A stretch of 51,668 nt of DNA from Sphaerobacteraceae bacterium (GTDB lineage Bacteria > Chloroflexota > Chloroflexia > Thermomicrobiales > Thermomicrobiaceae). Positions 1-10,131 of the stretch are shown here, piece after piece. The stretch is from contig REEK01000174.1 in assembly GCA_007695115.1 (NCBI GenBank), positions 1 to 51,668 on the forward strand. Direction: 5' to 3'. The notes below the pieces were generated by a model, which saw nothing but the letters and a program-made list of their open reading frames with translations, searched no databases and was not told the origin of the DNA. Position 1 is the first letter of the stretch, and every line of letters starts with the position of its first letter. The position numbers and the translations under genes are program-made.

Positions 1-3000
1 CAGTTCTTTTCTCAGCGACGACTGATTCAGGCGACTTCCCAGTACCGGGCGAATGAAGACTTCACCATCGCGCTCAGCGATGGACGTTATTCCGAGGTTG
101 CTTGCCCGAACCCGAAGTCGGGCCAGTTCGAAGAGCATCTGCACCGGATTTGGCAAAGCGCCAAAACGATCCAGCAGTTCAGCTTGCAAGTCACGCAGTT
201 GCCCGAACGACTGCGCTGAGGCGATGCGCTGGTAGAGCTCGATGCGTCGCTCTTCATCGCCTGCATACTCCGGCGGAATGACCGCAGAGACCGGGAGATC
301 GACCGTCACCGATTCCGGCTCCTCGATCGGACGGCCCTGACGAATCTCTTCGACGGCGGTCGCCAGCAACCGGGTGTAGAGGTCGAACCCGACGGCCGCG
401 ATGTGCCCGCTCTGCTCGGCTCCGAGCACATTTCCAGCACCGCGTATCTCGAGGTCTCGCAGAGCGATCTGGAAACCTGAACCGAGATCGGTCGCTTCCT
501 GTATTGCTTCCAGGCGGGCCTGAGCTTCGGCTGATAGCGGTTTGTCGTGTGGATAGACGAGGTAGGCGTAGGCGCGCTGGTGACTCCGTCCAATCCGTCC
601 ACGCAGCTGATAGAGCTGAGTCAGGCCGAAGTTCTGTGCCTGATCGATGATCATCGTGTTCGCGTTCGGGATATCGACGCCAGACTCGATGATGGTCGTG
701 CAGATGAGGACATCGAACTCGTGCTGAACGAACGAGAGCATGACCGACTCGAGTTCATCTTCGTGCATCTGTCCGTGACCGATACCGATCCGCGCCTCCG
801 GGACGAGCGTCTGAAGACGATGGGCCAGATTGTGGATGCTTTGCACTCGATTGTGCACGAAGTAGACCTGCCCGCCGCGACCGAGTTCACGCAGGATCGC
901 CTCACGGATGAGGTGTTCGGATGACGGGCTCACAAATGTCCGGATCGGGATTCGATCCTGAGGTGGGGTGTTGATCACCGAGAGATCCCGGATTCCAGAA
1001 AGCGCCATATGAAGCGTCCGGGGTATAGGGGTGGCGGTCATCGTCAGCACATCCACATTGGCCCGGAGTCGCTTTAGTTGCTCCTTGTGGGCGACGCCGA
1101 ACCGTTGTTCCTCGTCGATCACTACCAGGCCGAGATTGGCGAACTGAAGGTCCTTTTGCAGGATCCGGTGGGTGCCGATGACGATGTCGGACTTGCCGTT
1201 TTTCGCGTCATCGAGGATCTTTCGCTGCTCTGCGCGAGTTCTAAGCCGGGATAGCATGTTGACCTGTGCAGGGAAGGCCGCCAGGCGTTCCCGGAAGGTG
1301 TAGTAGTGCTGGAGTGCCAGAATAGTTGTCGGCACCAACACAGCCACTTGATACCCCGCGTTGACCGCCTTGAACGCTGCGCGAAGCGCGACCTCCGTCT
1401 TGCCATACCCGACATCGCCGCAGACCAGACGGTCCATCGGGCGGGATGTCTCCATGTCCTGCTTGACCGAGTTGATGGCCGACAGCTGATCCGGGGTCTC
1501 TTCGAAGGGAAACGATTCTTCGAGCTCGACATCCCATGAGATATCCGGCGGGAACTCGACACCTTCGTTGGCTTCTCTGGCGGCGTAGAGCTGGAGCAGC
1601 TCGAAGGCGAGTTCTCGAACCGACTGCCGTACCCGCTGTTTGGCCTTGCTCCACTCCGGCGATCCGAGACGGGTGAGCTTTGGATCGATCCCTCCACCTT
1701 CGTACCGGGTGATGCGGTCGATCTGATCGACTGGTAGATAGATGCGATCGTTACCCGCGAACTGGAGAATCAGATACTCGCGATCGGCGCCGCTTGAATC
1801 GAGGGTTGAGAGGCCATCGTAGCGAGCGATTCCATGCTCGACGTGAACGACGTAGTCTCCCGGTGTAAGTGATTCCAGGAGCCCTGGTTGTGCCTGACGA
1901 CGCCGGGAGCGCATCCGGACTTGCCGACGGTAGCCAAACAGTTCCCGATCCGTGACCAGCGCCAGTTTGCCATCTGGATGTGCCCAGCCCGGCTGCACCG
2001 GAGAGTGCAGGATCTGCAGCTTGGCTCCCGTTTCGGCGACCTCTCCGGGATCAAGATCGTTTTCGGCCAGGAGCTCTCGCACTCGCTCACTTTGCTCCGT
2101 AGCTATCTGGACGAGCCAGCCATCCTGACGCCATTTCTTGAGCTGGTTGATCCAGTCGGCCGCATTGCCGGTAAATGTCATCGGAGCACGATCGAACCCG
2201 AGAAGCTCGAGCTCGGCGGCGGGATCTTCCTCCTCGCTCTCTTGCTCCTCGACGTTTCCGAAATACACTGCGCGTCGGCGGTCCAGCGCATTGACGATCG
2301 AATCGCCGTCGAAATAGGGGACGTCGAGGTCCGGAGGAATCTCTCCGGCAGCGATCAGGTTCTTGCGGAGCTCCTCGGCTTGCGTCTCGTACTGATCGAG
2401 TGCCAGGCGCACCGCTCCAGGTTCGACTACGATGACCAGATGACGAACTGGCAGGTGATCGAGAAGCGGCGTTGGGCTGCTCAACAGATAGGGACTGAAG
2501 ACATCCAGGGCAACGGATGGGTCCCCAAGCTCGATCGACTGCACCACCCGGAACCACTCGTCGTTGACTTCATCACGCAACCCGCTGGTATCAAGTTGAC
2601 GTAACTTCTCTGCAGCCACATGGCGATCGACCAGTGCATGCTCGAGTGGGGGACGGATCACGGCCCGATTGACTCGCTCCACAGAACGTTGCGTTTCCGC
2701 ATTGAAGAGACGGAGCGAGTCGATTTCATCGCCGAACAGATCTATGCGGATAGCATTCGTCTCGAAAGGCGGGAAGACATCGACGATTCCGCCACGGCGC
2801 GACATCTGTCCAGGCTCACGGACCATCTTCACCATCTGATAGCCGAGTGAGAGCAGGGTGCGCAGGGTCTGATCGATATCGATCCGCTCTCCGGTTCGGA
2901 GTGTGAAGGTCTGGCCACTCAATTCCCCTGGTGAACTGAGCATCTGGGTAAGCGCCCGGGCTGGCGCCACGGTGATTGCTCGCTCTCGCTGATGCAGAGA

Positions 3001-3339
3001 TTCCAGGATCTCCACCCTGCGCGCCGAAGCATCACGGTCGATCGGCACCAGCTCATAGGGAAGGGAATCACTCACCGGCCAGAGTCGCGCCGGGATCTCG
3101 TGCGAGAGATATTCCTGAATTGAAGCAGTGACCTGTTCCGCCGTGTCCTGCCGGGAGGTGACCACCAGAACCGGCATACTGATCGATTTGATGATCGCCG
3201 CGATTGACGCCATCCGGGCCGAACCAGTAACGCCTGGAACGTGGAGAATCCGACCAGCACGAACACGGGCGGCCCGGCGTGACAGCGACGATAGCTGCTC
3301 AGTCTCGGAGAGTCGGGTTGTCAACTGCGCCAGCGTCAC
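1..3339 (-). CDS. mfd: Transcription-repair coupling factor Mfd (3' end cut off by window)
   Basis: Mfd is a DNA translocase that removes RNA polymerase stalled at DNA lesions and recruits UvrA. The reading frame is open from a GTG at 3339 to the window edge, giving 1113 codons against about 1150 in the family, so only the extreme C-terminus is missing. The CarD-like RNA-polymerase-interaction domain starts near residue 486 ([17 protein letters not shown]). The helicase Walker A is near residue 640 ([11 protein letters not shown]), and the DEEQRFGV Walker B box is near residue 740. The GTG start is chosen because a GGAAGG ribosome site lies 7 nt upstream, and no ATG is in frame before it. The gene is divergent from comEA. 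Confidence 0.95.
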   Translation of the reverse strand, partial: MTLAQLTTRLSETEQLSSLSRRAARVRAGRILHVPGVTGSARMASIAAIIKSISMPVLVVTSRQDTAEQVTASIQEYLSHEIPARLWPVSDSLPYELVPIDRDASARRVEILESLHQRERAITVAPARALTQMLSSPGELSGQTFTLRTGERIDIDQTLRTLLSLGYQMVKMVREPGQMSRRGGIVDVFPPFETNAIRIDLFGDEIDSLRLFNAETQRSVERVNRAVIRPPLEHALVDRHVAAEKLRQLDTSGLRDEVNDEWFRVVQSIELGDPSVALDVFSPYLLSSPTPLLDHLPVRHLVIVVEPGAVRLALDQYETQAEELRKNLIAAGEIPPDLDVPYFDGDSIVNALDRRRAVYFGNVEEQESEEEDPAAELELLGFDRAPMTFTGNAADWINQLKKWRQDGWLVQIATEQSERVRELLAENDLDPGEVAETGAKLQILHSPVQPGWAHPDGKLALVTDRELFGYRRQVRMRSRRRQAQPGLLESLTPGDYVVHVEHGIARYDGLSTLDSSGADREYLILQFAGNDRIYLPVDQIDRITRYEGGGIDPKLTRLGSPEWSKAKQRVRQSVRELAFELLQLYAAREANEGVEFPPDISWDVELEESFPFEETPDQLSAINSVKQDMETSRPMDRLVCGDVGYGKTEVALRAAFKAVNAGYQVAVLVPTTILALQHYYTFRERLAAFPAQVNMLSRLRTRAEQRKILDDAKNGKSDIVIGTHRILQKDLQFANLGLVVIDEEQRFGVAHKEQLKRLRANVDVLTMTATPIPRTLHMALSGIRDLSVINTPPQDRIPIRTFVSPSSEHLIREAILRELGRGGQVYFVHNRVQSIHNLAHRLQTLVPEARIGIGHGQMHEDELESVMLSFVQHEFDVLICTTIIESGVDIPNANTMIIDQAQNFGLTQLYQLRGRIGRSHQRAYAYLVYPHDKPLSAEAQARLEAIQEATDLGSGFQIALRDLEIRGAGNVLGAEQSGHIAAVGFDLYTRLLATAVEEIRQGRPIEEPESVTVDLPVSAVIPPEYAGDEERRIELYQRIASAQSFGQLRDLQAELLDRFGALPNPVQMLFELARLRVRASNLGITSIAERDGEVFIRPVLGSRLNQSSLRKEL

Positions 3340-3422
3340 GGCGGAGCCTTCCGTTGTCGGGGCATGCTGGAAACGCCGACCGGGAAGGTTCCGGGTCGTT
3401 CAATTTCCTTGCGTGACCGTGA

Positions 3423-3428
3423 ATTATA
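3423..3428 (-). promoter_or_regulatory. Possible -10 box for mfd
   Basis: The minus strand reads a perfect TATAAT about 84 nt before the mfd GTG. I see no good -35 hexamer at 16-18 nt, so this is a weak call based on the -10 alone. Confidence 0.35.
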
Positions 3429-3471
3429 GCCGGTCGTCCATCGAGATGCGTGGACCCGGGTGCATGAAAAC

Positions 3472-3499
3472 TTGCGTTCAGATGCGTGTTCGGTATAGT
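3472..3499 (+). promoter_or_regulatory. Sigma70-type promoter for comEA-comEC
   Basis: TTGCGT (3472-3477) and TATAGT (3494-3499) are separated by 16 nt and lie 39 nt before the comEA ATG. Position and spacing fit a housekeeping promoter for the competence pair. Confidence 0.55.
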
Positions 3500-3537
3500 A
3501 GTCTCAACTCCAATGCGTAATGAATCGAGGCGGATGA

Positions 3538-4131
3538 ATGACGAAGTCGCATCGAAGCAGGGCAATACTCGCTGCCATGGTCGTGGTCGTCGTCTTCGTC
3601 GTCATCCTCTCTGTGACACGTTCCGATCGCTCGCGTGATCTCGTGCTGCAGATCGAGCCGATCGATTCGTCGAACGATGTCACGGTGTTTGTCGGTGGAG
3701 CGGTAGAAGATCCGGGGCTCTATTCACTGCCGCGTGGATCTCGCGTGCATGATGCGATCGACCTTGCCGGAGTTCTCGATTCGGCGGACACGTCGGCGTT
3801 GTCGCTGGCGAGTGTCGTCAGCGACGAGCAGTCGATCATCATCTCGGAGCAACAAAAACCAGTTGAAGCGACGGATGACGATTCGGTGCCCGACCCGGGC
3901 TCAGTGGGTCGTTTGTCGGAGTCAGATTCCGGCGATCGTATCAACGTGAATACCGCCTCACAGGCTGAACTGCAGTCGTTGCCAGGGGTGGGGCCAGCGA
4001 TCGCCGAGCGAATCATCGACCACCGTACCTCCGAGGGACTGTTTGAATCCATCGATGAGCTAAGTGATGTCTCGGGAATCTCCGATCGCATGGTCGATGA
4101 CCTTCGTTCTCTCGTGGAAGTCAGTCACTGA
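3538..4131 (+). CDS. comEA: ComEA family DNA-binding competence protein
   Basis: This is a 197-residue membrane-anchored protein that by family binds incoming DNA outside the membrane during natural transformation. A single TM helix lies at about residues 9-26. An SLBB-type domain follows at about 47-100 (VFVGGAVEDPGLYSLPRG), then an acidic linker. The C-terminus from about 134 carries two helix-hairpin-helix motifs (INVNTASQAELQSLPGVGP and the following DVSGI repeat). The start has a GAGGCGG-like ribosome site. The stop codon overlaps the comEC start by one base (TGATG), so the two are translationally coupled. Domain order and neighbour are exactly those of comEA. Confidence 0.93.
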   Translation: MTKSHRSRAILAAMVVVVVFVVILSVTRSDRSRDLVLQIEPIDSSNDVTVFVGGAVEDPGLYSLPRGSRVHDAIDLAGVLDSADTSALSLASVVSDEQSIIISEQQKPVEATDDDSVPDPGSVGRLSESDSGDRINVNTASQAELQSLPGVGPAIAERIIDHRTSEGLFESIDELSDVSGISDRMVDDLRSLVEVSH

Positions 4132-5573
4132 TGCGCCTGCCGCTCGGGTTTCTCGGAGCGGGTGCGTTTGTGGCCGGTATTGCGCTGCAGTCGACGCCAT
4201 ACTTTCTCCCCATTCTTACTCTCGCAGTCGGAGCAGGCCTCGTTGCCGCGATCTCGGAATGGAACTGGAGACCTCTGGCGCTGACCGGTGCGCTCATTCT
4301 GCTGGCACTGGTGGGAGTGCTTCGCGCTGGGGGGCACGACTCGTATCCTCAGGGGCCGCCGCAGCTATCGGAGACTGAAACCTTCTCGGGGATCGTCATC
4401 GACGTTCCACGCGTCTATCCGACTCGCTCCTTCTCACGTGTCGATATCACCGAACCGGCCGAGAGTCGTGTCTGGGTCGAATTTCCAGCGTATCCTGCAA
4501 TAGAGCAGGGCGATCTCGTCGATGTGCATGGCGTGTTCACGCCGAATGAGCAGACAAGCTATCGCGGGTTTGCGGCGCAACGGGATACCACCGGGGTGCT
4601 CACCGTCGAACGGGTCTCTATCGGCGAGAACCAGGCGACAGGTGCGCAACGACTGCGCTCAGACATCGCCGGGTCGATGTCCAGAACCTTGCGAGAGCGA
4701 ATTCCCGATCCAGCTGGCGCGTTTGCGACCGGAGTGGTGCTCGGTGATGACGGCGCAATGACCGAGGCGACGCGCGACTCATTCCGGGTCGGCGGACTGA
4801 CCCATATGACTGCAGTCAGCGGGGTTCATGTCGGAATCGTTGCGGCTGGATTGATGCTGGTGAGTAACCTGGGACTGGTCAACAAATGGGTCATGCTTGC
4901 GGTGAGCCTGCCAGTTGTCTGGTCGTTCGCATATCTCGTTGGAATGCGGCCATCGGTGGTGCGGGCGAGCATCATGTTGACGTTGCTGGTGATTGCGCAC
5001 TTTCTCGGAAGACCTCGAGACACGCTGAACGCCGTCGGTCTGGCAGCTGCGTCGATGCTTGCCTGGGACCCTGCATTTCGTCACGACATCGGTTTCCAGC
5101 TATCGGTTGCCGCCACATGTGGAATCGCGATCGGCGTGCTGTTGATCGGTGGTCGGAGCCACTGGCACCTGCTGTGGGTGGTGCCGACATCAGCGCAACT
5201 GGCGACCGAGCCGCTGGTTCTCTATCACTTCGGGTACTACTCGCTCGTATCGCCGTTCGCGAACATCCTGGCGACGCCGTTTCTGGCTTTTGCCATGGCA
5301 CTGAGCCTGTTGACGATACTGGCAGGGATGGTCAGCAGTGGGCTGGCAGATATTCTGGCGCTTGCGGCCTGGGTTCCGGCGATGGCCGTGGTGGTGATCG
5401 CCGATTTCGTGTCGCAGATTCCGTATCTGTCCGACGATGTTTCGCCATTGAGTCGAGCTGGCGTGTGGTCTGCGTATGCCATACTGGGAGGGCTGGTGAC
5501 GATTGCGTTCTTGCTGATCGAGCCAGCACCTGAGGATCAACATCCGGACTACAGCGTCGTTTATCGGGTTTGA
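4131..5573 (+). CDS. comEC: ComEC/Rec2 family DNA channel protein, lacking the metallo-beta-lactamase domain
   Basis: This 480-residue polytopic membrane protein is the putative channel that carries single-stranded DNA across the membrane. Two N-terminal TM helices are followed by a soluble OB-like DUF4131 region (about 75-190) and then the Competence domain. That domain includes the conserved segment THMTAVSGVHVGI near residue 225, and about eight further TM helices follow. Many ComEC proteins are 700-800 residues and end in a metallo-beta-lactamase domain with HxHxDH. This one stops right after the membrane domain, and no such motif follows in any frame. It could be a natural short form or part of a split system. 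Confidence 0.9.
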   Translation: MRLPLGFLGAGAFVAGIALQSTPYFLPILTLAVGAGLVAAISEWNWRPLALTGALILLALVGVLRAGGHDSYPQGPPQLSETETFSGIVIDVPRVYPTRSFSRVDITEPAESRVWVEFPAYPAIEQGDLVDVHGVFTPNEQTSYRGFAAQRDTTGVLTVERVSIGENQATGAQRLRSDIAGSMSRTLRERIPDPAGAFATGVVLGDDGAMTEATRDSFRVGGLTHMTAVSGVHVGIVAAGLMLVSNLGLVNKWVMLAVSLPVVWSFAYLVGMRPSVVRASIMLTLLVIAHFLGRPRDTLNAVGLAAASMLAWDPAFRHDIGFQLSVAATCGIAIGVLLIGGRSHWHLLWVVPTSAQLATEPLVLYHFGYYSLVSPFANILATPFLAFAMALSLLTILAGMVSSGLADILALAAWVPAMAVVVIADFVSQIPYLSDDVSPLSRAGVWSAYAILGGLVTIAFLLIEPAPEDQHPDYSVVYRV

Positions 5574-5599
5574 CATCGCCGATGCCGATGCAGTAGGAT
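5570..5599 (+). promoter_or_regulatory. Promoter for tRNA-Glu, starting inside the comEC stop region
   Basis: A consensus TTGACA (5570-5575) and TAGGAT (5594-5599) are separated by 18 nt and lie 56 nt before tRNA-Glu. The -35 box overlaps the last codon and stop of comEC, so the tRNA has its own promoter and need not depend on the competence transcript. Confidence 0.7.
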
Positions 5600-5654
5600 T
5601 CTGCGGTGTTGCGCCCCGGTTGCCGGGGTCAAGCACGCAAAAGCAAGCAAGTAG

Positions 5655-5728
5655 GCCCCCATAGTCTAGCGGCCTAGGACGCCACCCTTTCAAGGTGGAG
5701 ACCGCGGGTTCGAATCCCGCTGGGGGTA
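5655..5728 (+). tRNA. tRNA-Glu (anticodon TTC)
   Basis: A full cloverleaf can be folded. The acceptor arm GCCCCCA pairs with TGGGGGT with one G-U pair at the end. The anticodon loop is CTTTCAA within CACC...GGTG, and the T-arm is CGGGTTCGAATCCCG. Anticodon TTC reads GAA/GAG. The discriminator is A, followed by genomic CC but no full CCA. An intrinsic terminator follows at 5765. Confidence 0.96.
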
Positions 5729-5764
5729 CCGTTTCTTTTCGCGATGAGATACTGAATGGCGAGG

Positions 5765-5792
5765 CGCTAGTGGCAACCACTGGCGTTTTTTT
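5765..5792 (+). terminator. Rho-independent terminator after tRNA-Glu
   Basis: The 9-bp stem CGCTAGTGG/CCACTGGCG (one G-T pair) with loop CAA is followed directly by seven T residues. It ends the tRNA-Glu transcript before the convergent deacetylase gene. Confidence 0.9.
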
Positions 5793-5988
5793 GTGTGCGG
5801 TGCGACCGGTACCTGATCGCATCCACGTCAGGAATCGAACTTCCCTAACTGGTGGTCCTTGATCTGATTGACCCGGGATCAGCCAGCTCGACGTGAATAC
5901 AGGGCTTTTGTGCAGAGCTTCAATGCAAAAGCAGGAAGCAGATTTCTGGAAATGTGATTACGCCAGATGCCTGGAAGATCATGGAAAC

Positions 5989-7104
5989 CTAGCCCAGACT
6001 CCAGAATGGTTCCTGAGCAGAACGGGCGGCCTCGACCGCGGCTTTCTCACGATCGCTAAACTGCGATACGGCATGATCGTATTCGGAGCTGCCCGCCCAG
6101 GGGTCGGCGACCGAGGTCTCCTCACCGACGAGACCCTCGATGATGCCGAGTGTGCAAAATGGGACATATGCCGGCGTATAGCCACCTTCCTGAAGAGCGA
6201 TGAGCCGTCCTCCGCATATCTCCTCTGCCAACGTTTTGAGTTGCTCGGTCAGGTTCCGATAACCGTCCATTGTCAACAGCATTCGTCCAAGAGGATCTGC
6301 CATGTTGGCGTCCTGGCCAGCCGAGATGAAGATCAATTCCGGTCCGAACTCCCGAACGATCGGTAGCACAACTCGCTCGAAGGCATACTCGTAACCCTGG
6401 TTCCCAGTACCTGGTGGGAGCGGGATGTTGACCGTGTGGCCCTTCGCACCGTCACCGCCTGTCTGATCGATACTGCCCCAGCCAGCCGGATACCAGTTGT
6501 CCTGATGCAGCGAGATGAACAGGACGGAGGTATCATCCCAGTGCGCGCTCTGGGTCCCATTTCCGTGATGGACATCCCAATCGATGATGGCAATGCGCTC
6601 GATCCCTCGTTGCTGCTGAGCATGTCGCGTGGCGATAACTACATTGTTGAATACGCAGAATCCCATTCCCTGGTCAGCCATCGCATGATGACCAATCGGA
6701 CGGAGAAGTCCGTACCCGTTCTTAGCTCGACCGTCGAGTACGGCGTCGGTTAGTTCTATAGCCCCACCCGCTGAAAGCAGGGCCGCCTCGAACGAGCCAC
6801 GTGTCACTCGAGTCTGGTCGTCCAGCATTCCGCCACCTGTGGCGTCGAGGTTTCGGACGTGCTCGACGTAATCCGGCGTGTGACAATAGTGAACTTCTCC
6901 GAGCGTCGCCTCACGGACAGGGATCTGCTGCAAATGCTCGACGATTTCCGATCCGGCTATCAGCCGGGCAGCACGTCGGGTAATCCGATTGTTTGACGGG
7001 TGTTCTATACCCTCGAGGTAGCCACCGCGCGGAAGTTGCATCAGGTGCTCGCCTGTATCGTGCATGAGAAAGCGTTCGTCAAAAACGTATCCAGTCTTTG
7101 CCAT
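5989..7104 (-). CDS. Histone deacetylase family (class II-like) zinc amidohydrolase
   Basis: This 371-residue protein belongs to the arginase/HDAC fold. In bacteria these enzymes deacetylate polyamines, acetoin-pathway proteins or other acetylamides. The active site is intact: the His pair PIGHHA (H139, H140), the metal motif DWDVHHGNGTQ (D177, H179), a second metal Asp in SAGQDANMADPLG (D265), and the transition-state Tyr in LQEGGY (Y309). The usual SAGFDAH is SAGQDAN here, a small departure near the metal. It sits 168 nt downstream of an M24 peptidase on the same strand, so the two may act on one substrate. The true substrate cannot be told from sequence; polyamine deacetylase is the likeliest alternative to AcuC. 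Confidence 0.88.
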   Translation of the reverse strand: MAKTGYVFDERFLMHDTGEHLMQLPRGGYLEGIEHPSNNRITRRAARLIAGSEIVEHLQQIPVREATLGEVHYCHTPDYVEHVRNLDATGGGMLDDQTRVTRGSFEAALLSAGGAIELTDAVLDGRAKNGYGLLRPIGHHAMADQGMGFCVFNNVVIATRHAQQQRGIERIAIIDWDVHHGNGTQSAHWDDTSVLFISLHQDNWYPAGWGSIDQTGGDGAKGHTVNIPLPPGTGNQGYEYAFERVVLPIVREFGPELIFISAGQDANMADPLGRMLLTMDGYRNLTEQLKTLAEEICGGRLIALQEGGYTPAYVPFCTLGIIEGLVGEETSVADPWAGSSEYDHAVSQFSDREKAAVEAARSAQEPFWSLG

Positions 7105-7272
7105 CGTTGCCTGCCCTTCAGTCCGTCACCCAGATGGACATGATCTGGAACTCCAACCCAGTAACGGCCTCGAGATGAGAAGTACACCGTTACACGAACA
7201 GCCCCGGAACGCCGACAACCAGTGGTCGCAGCCGCAGTCGCAGCGCGTCAAGTTCGGTGTCGAAAGCCGGCA

Positions 7273-8544
7273 TCAGGACCCGACGACCATCAACTCTCTC
7301 GGAGTGGTGCCCATCAGGCGGGCTTCGTTCTCCGTGAAAATCAGGCTGTCGATCTGCATGTGGTAGCCAACGTTGAGTGGCATAAAAAACTGACTCTCGT
7401 GGTTGACGACCATTCCCGGCCGAAAGAACTGCCCCTCAGACGGGACGTGCGGTCCGTAATTGAATTCTCCAACCCAGTCAGGGGGGAATGATATGCCGAG
7501 TTCATAGCCGCCAATGTAGCCCCGGTCTTCCCAGATCCCGACCTCTTCGTAGTAGCTTTGCACCGCGTCGTTGAGAACCTCTACCTCCATCCGCGGCTTC
7601 AGAATGTCAGTGATGATGTCGAACACTCCAGCGGCCTTGTCGAACTTCTCCTGCACTTCCAGATGCGGTTCTCCCACTGAGAAATTGCGGGCAATGTTGA
7701 CGTGATAGCGGTTATAGACGCCGCAAACATCAACGAACACCATCTCGCCCGGCAGGATTTGCTTTCGCGAAGCCAGAGCGTGTCCGTTTGTCGATTTCAG
7801 GCCAGATAACACCGGCAAGGTGATTCCAGGGTTCTCACCACCGGCCTTCGCCATCGCACGGATGATCTCGCCGTAGACCTCCAGTTCGGTCACGCCGGCT
7901 TCAATCGTGTCGCGCGCCGCCTGCAAGCCGATATCGGCTATCCGGGCTGCGCTTTCCATATATGCCAGCTCGAGAGGCGACTTGATGAGTCGAACGTCGC
8001 GCATAATGTCAGTTCCATCGACCACGGTGCAGCCGGCATCTTCGAATGCGGCCTGGTACTTTTCGCTGACAATCCGATTGGGCCGGTAGCTGCGCATCTC
8101 CAGAGCAACCGTGCCCGGCAACCATCCATCTCCCTTGAGTTCATTGACGATGGACTCGATCGGGCTGGCAGATTTGCGGTCAAAGAACCGTGCGTCGGTG
8201 GCGACCGTCTGGAAGCGGCAGAGGATGGCTTCGCCGAGGTTGTCGAAAAGGATGAAATCATCACGATCGACATGCACGGCGACACCACTCCATGGAATCC
8301 AGTCCTTTGGGCTCTGCGCCTGATACCACTCGTTCTGATATCCACTGAGGTAGAACATGCTCTCTGGAGCCATTGCGAGCAGAACATCGATGCCTCGCTC
8401 GGCCATTGCGGCCTGTACCATCCTGAGTCGAACCTTGTACTCCCCGATTGAGAACGGCACTTCCATCGCGGGATAGCCATACTTGAAGACAAGTTCACGA
8501 TCGGTCAGCTTTACATCTCCTGCCCGACGCTCCTCAGCAGCCAC
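7273..8544 (-). CDS. M24 family metallopeptidase (Xaa-Pro dipeptidase/creatinase-like)
   Basis: This is a 423-residue cytoplasmic protein with the two-domain creatinase/prolidase layout. The N-terminal domain runs to about residue 165 (MAERGIDVLLAMAPESMFYLSGY). The pita-bread catalytic domain follows (PLELAYMESAARIADIGLQ, then GEMVFVDVCGVYNRYHVNIARNF). It may cleave Xaa-Pro dipeptides or a C-N bond in a creatine-like compound. Several usual metal ligands look replaced: VFVDVCGVYNRYHVN stands where D-x-G-x-x-x-x-G-Y-x-x-D is expected. It may therefore be a creatinase-type, metal-independent hydrolase. The GTG at 8544 is preferred because AGGA lies 7 nt upstream. A TTG at 8604 would add 20 residues but has no ribosome site. 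Confidence 0.82.
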   Translation of the reverse strand: MAAEERRAGDVKLTDRELVFKYGYPAMEVPFSIGEYKVRLRMVQAAMAERGIDVLLAMAPESMFYLSGYQNEWYQAQSPKDWIPWSGVAVHVDRDDFILFDNLGEAILCRFQTVATDARFFDRKSASPIESIVNELKGDGWLPGTVALEMRSYRPNRIVSEKYQAAFEDAGCTVVDGTDIMRDVRLIKSPLELAYMESAARIADIGLQAARDTIEAGVTELEVYGEIIRAMAKAGGENPGITLPVLSGLKSTNGHALASRKQILPGEMVFVDVCGVYNRYHVNIARNFSVGEPHLEVQEKFDKAAGVFDIITDILKPRMEVEVLNDAVQSYYEEVGIWEDRGYIGGYELGISFPPDWVGEFNYGPHVPSEGQFFRPGMVVNHESQFFMPLNVGYHMQIDSLIFTENEARLMGTTPRELMVVGS

Positions 8545-8934
8545 ATCCGTTTCCTGTCTACCGTCATGCGGTGAACTGACAATACGCGACGCGCGTGCAG
8601 TCAATCAGTTTGAGGTGCACTGCGCTACACATGTAACCAGGCTAGATTGAATGCCTATCACGCTTTCGCGCATCATAGTGCAAAAATCAAGCTGCGAACA
8701 GAGTCTGATCCGGTCTCCGAGGTTCGTCACATTCCGTCGCTCAATTACGCGCGCGTTAGTCTAGTGTGCGAGCAAAACGGGCGAGTTCTGTAAACAGAAG
8801 ATCTGACCGGCTCGATTTTCTCTTGCCGCTCGGCGGGAAAGTGGACAGCGGCGCAATCTGTGTGAGAATACCGACATCGTCAACACGAGAGTTGTTCAGA
8901 TTTCTCGATCCGAGGAGTCCAACCAGGAGGCATT
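8545..8934. other. Intergenic region between divergent M24 peptidase and lactonase genes
   Basis: This 390-nt stretch has no ORF that I believe. It must hold the promoters for both divergent units. I see only weak hexamers, plus the strong AGGAGG ribosome site just before the lactonase ATG. No terminator or structured RNA is evident. Confidence 0.5.
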
Positions 8935-10002
8935 ATGCAATCCAACCTGATGTATGTCGGCAGTTACACCAAGTCCAGCCCGTCGAACGGGATCAATCTG
9001 TTCCGTCGCGAGCCTTCAACCGGCAAGCTGGAGCACGTTGATGAATTCGAGCTGGTCAACCCGTCCTGGCTGGCGTTCAGTCCGGACAAACGGTTTCTCT
9101 TTGCTGTCGCGGAAACGATGGAGTATCAGGGCAAGGTCGGTGGTGGTGTCGCGTCGTTTGCGATCGATCAGACGAGCGGTGCGCTCACCAAACTCAGCGA
9201 ACAGCCAACGGAGGGTGGCGCTCCGTGCCATCTGACGACCGATCCATCCGGCAAGTTTCTGTTCGTTGCCAACCATGAGCACGGCAACGTGTCGATGCTC
9301 CCCATCGCAGACGATGGAACACTGGCGCCAGGGAGCCATCTGGTTCAGCATGAAGGATCCGGCCCTGGGCCAACACAGGAGAGTCCGCACGCGCACTGCA
9401 CGGTGTTCGATCCGGCCGGCGAACGTCTGATGGTGGTCGATAAAGGCATCGATAAGGTGATGATCTATCACGTGGATGCTTCAGGCCAGAAGATGGTTCC
9501 GGCAGAGCCGGCCTATGCCCCGGTTCACAGCGGCGCAGCGCCACGTCACATTGCGTTTCATCCGACCGGGTCATTCGCCTATGTCAATGGTGAAGCCGAC
9601 ATGACAATCACCGCGTTCAGCTACGATGGCGCCGGCCGGCTGGACGAAATTCACCACCTTTCGACATTGCCTGAGGGCGCCGATCGAGAAGGGGTATCTA
9701 CCGCCGGCATCATGGTGCACCCGAGTGGACGATTCGTCTATGTCTCGAACCGTGGTCATGACTCGATCGCGAAATTTGCGATCGATCCCACAGACGGATC
9801 ACTCACTAGTGTCGGGTTCGTGCCAAGTGGCGGAAAGGTCCCACGAGCGTTCACCATCGATCCCGAAGGCGCCTACATGTATGTGGGAAATCAGGAGTCG
9901 AACGAGATCGTCACCTTCCGGATCGATCCCGAGACCGGGGATCTCGAGCCGACCGGCGACGTCACGACCTGCGGGGCGCCAGTCGCGTTCCTGTTCACAT
10001 AG
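8935..10002 (+). CDS. Lactonase family beta-propeller protein (Pgl / carboxymuconate-lactonizing-like)
   Basis: This 355-residue cytosolic protein has the seven-bladed beta-propeller of the YbhE/Pgl family, which includes 6-phosphogluconolactonase and the fungal 3-carboxymuconate lactonizing enzyme. Blade repeats of the type HPSGRFVYVSNRG, DPSGKFLFVANHEHGN and DPEGAYMYVGNQESNE recur about every 50 residues. The family's ESPHAHCTVFDP segment is present near residue 145. The ATG has a textbook AGGAGG site. It heads a same-strand group with an iron-dependent reductase and a small esterase. Hydrolysis of a sugar lactone or of a diene-lactone are both possible. Confidence 0.85.
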   Translation: MQSNLMYVGSYTKSSPSNGINLFRREPSTGKLEHVDEFELVNPSWLAFSPDKRFLFAVAETMEYQGKVGGGVASFAIDQTSGALTKLSEQPTEGGAPCHLTTDPSGKFLFVANHEHGNVSMLPIADDGTLAPGSHLVQHEGSGPGPTQESPHAHCTVFDPAGERLMVVDKGIDKVMIYHVDASGQKMVPAEPAYAPVHSGAAPRHIAFHPTGSFAYVNGEADMTITAFSYDGAGRLDEIHHLSTLPEGADREGVSTAGIMVHPSGRFVYVSNRGHDSIAKFAIDPTDGSLTSVGFVPSGGKVPRAFTIDPEGAYMYVGNQESNEIVTFRIDPETGDLEPTGDVTTCGAPVAFLFT

Positions 10003-10131
10003 GACTGTCGCGAAGAACACACCAGCGACGGCCCGGAATTTGCAAAACTCTGAGATGCGTACTGGCTTCTACTTGTGAAGTGCCAGTGCGCATCGATTTT
10101 TCTGCCAGATCCAGTTCAGCACGGAGGTAGG

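Noticed and set aside
1122-1697. Several short frames that could suggest mfd is broken
   Set aside because: The true mfd frame is continuous from 3339 to the window edge. The short frames are in other registers.
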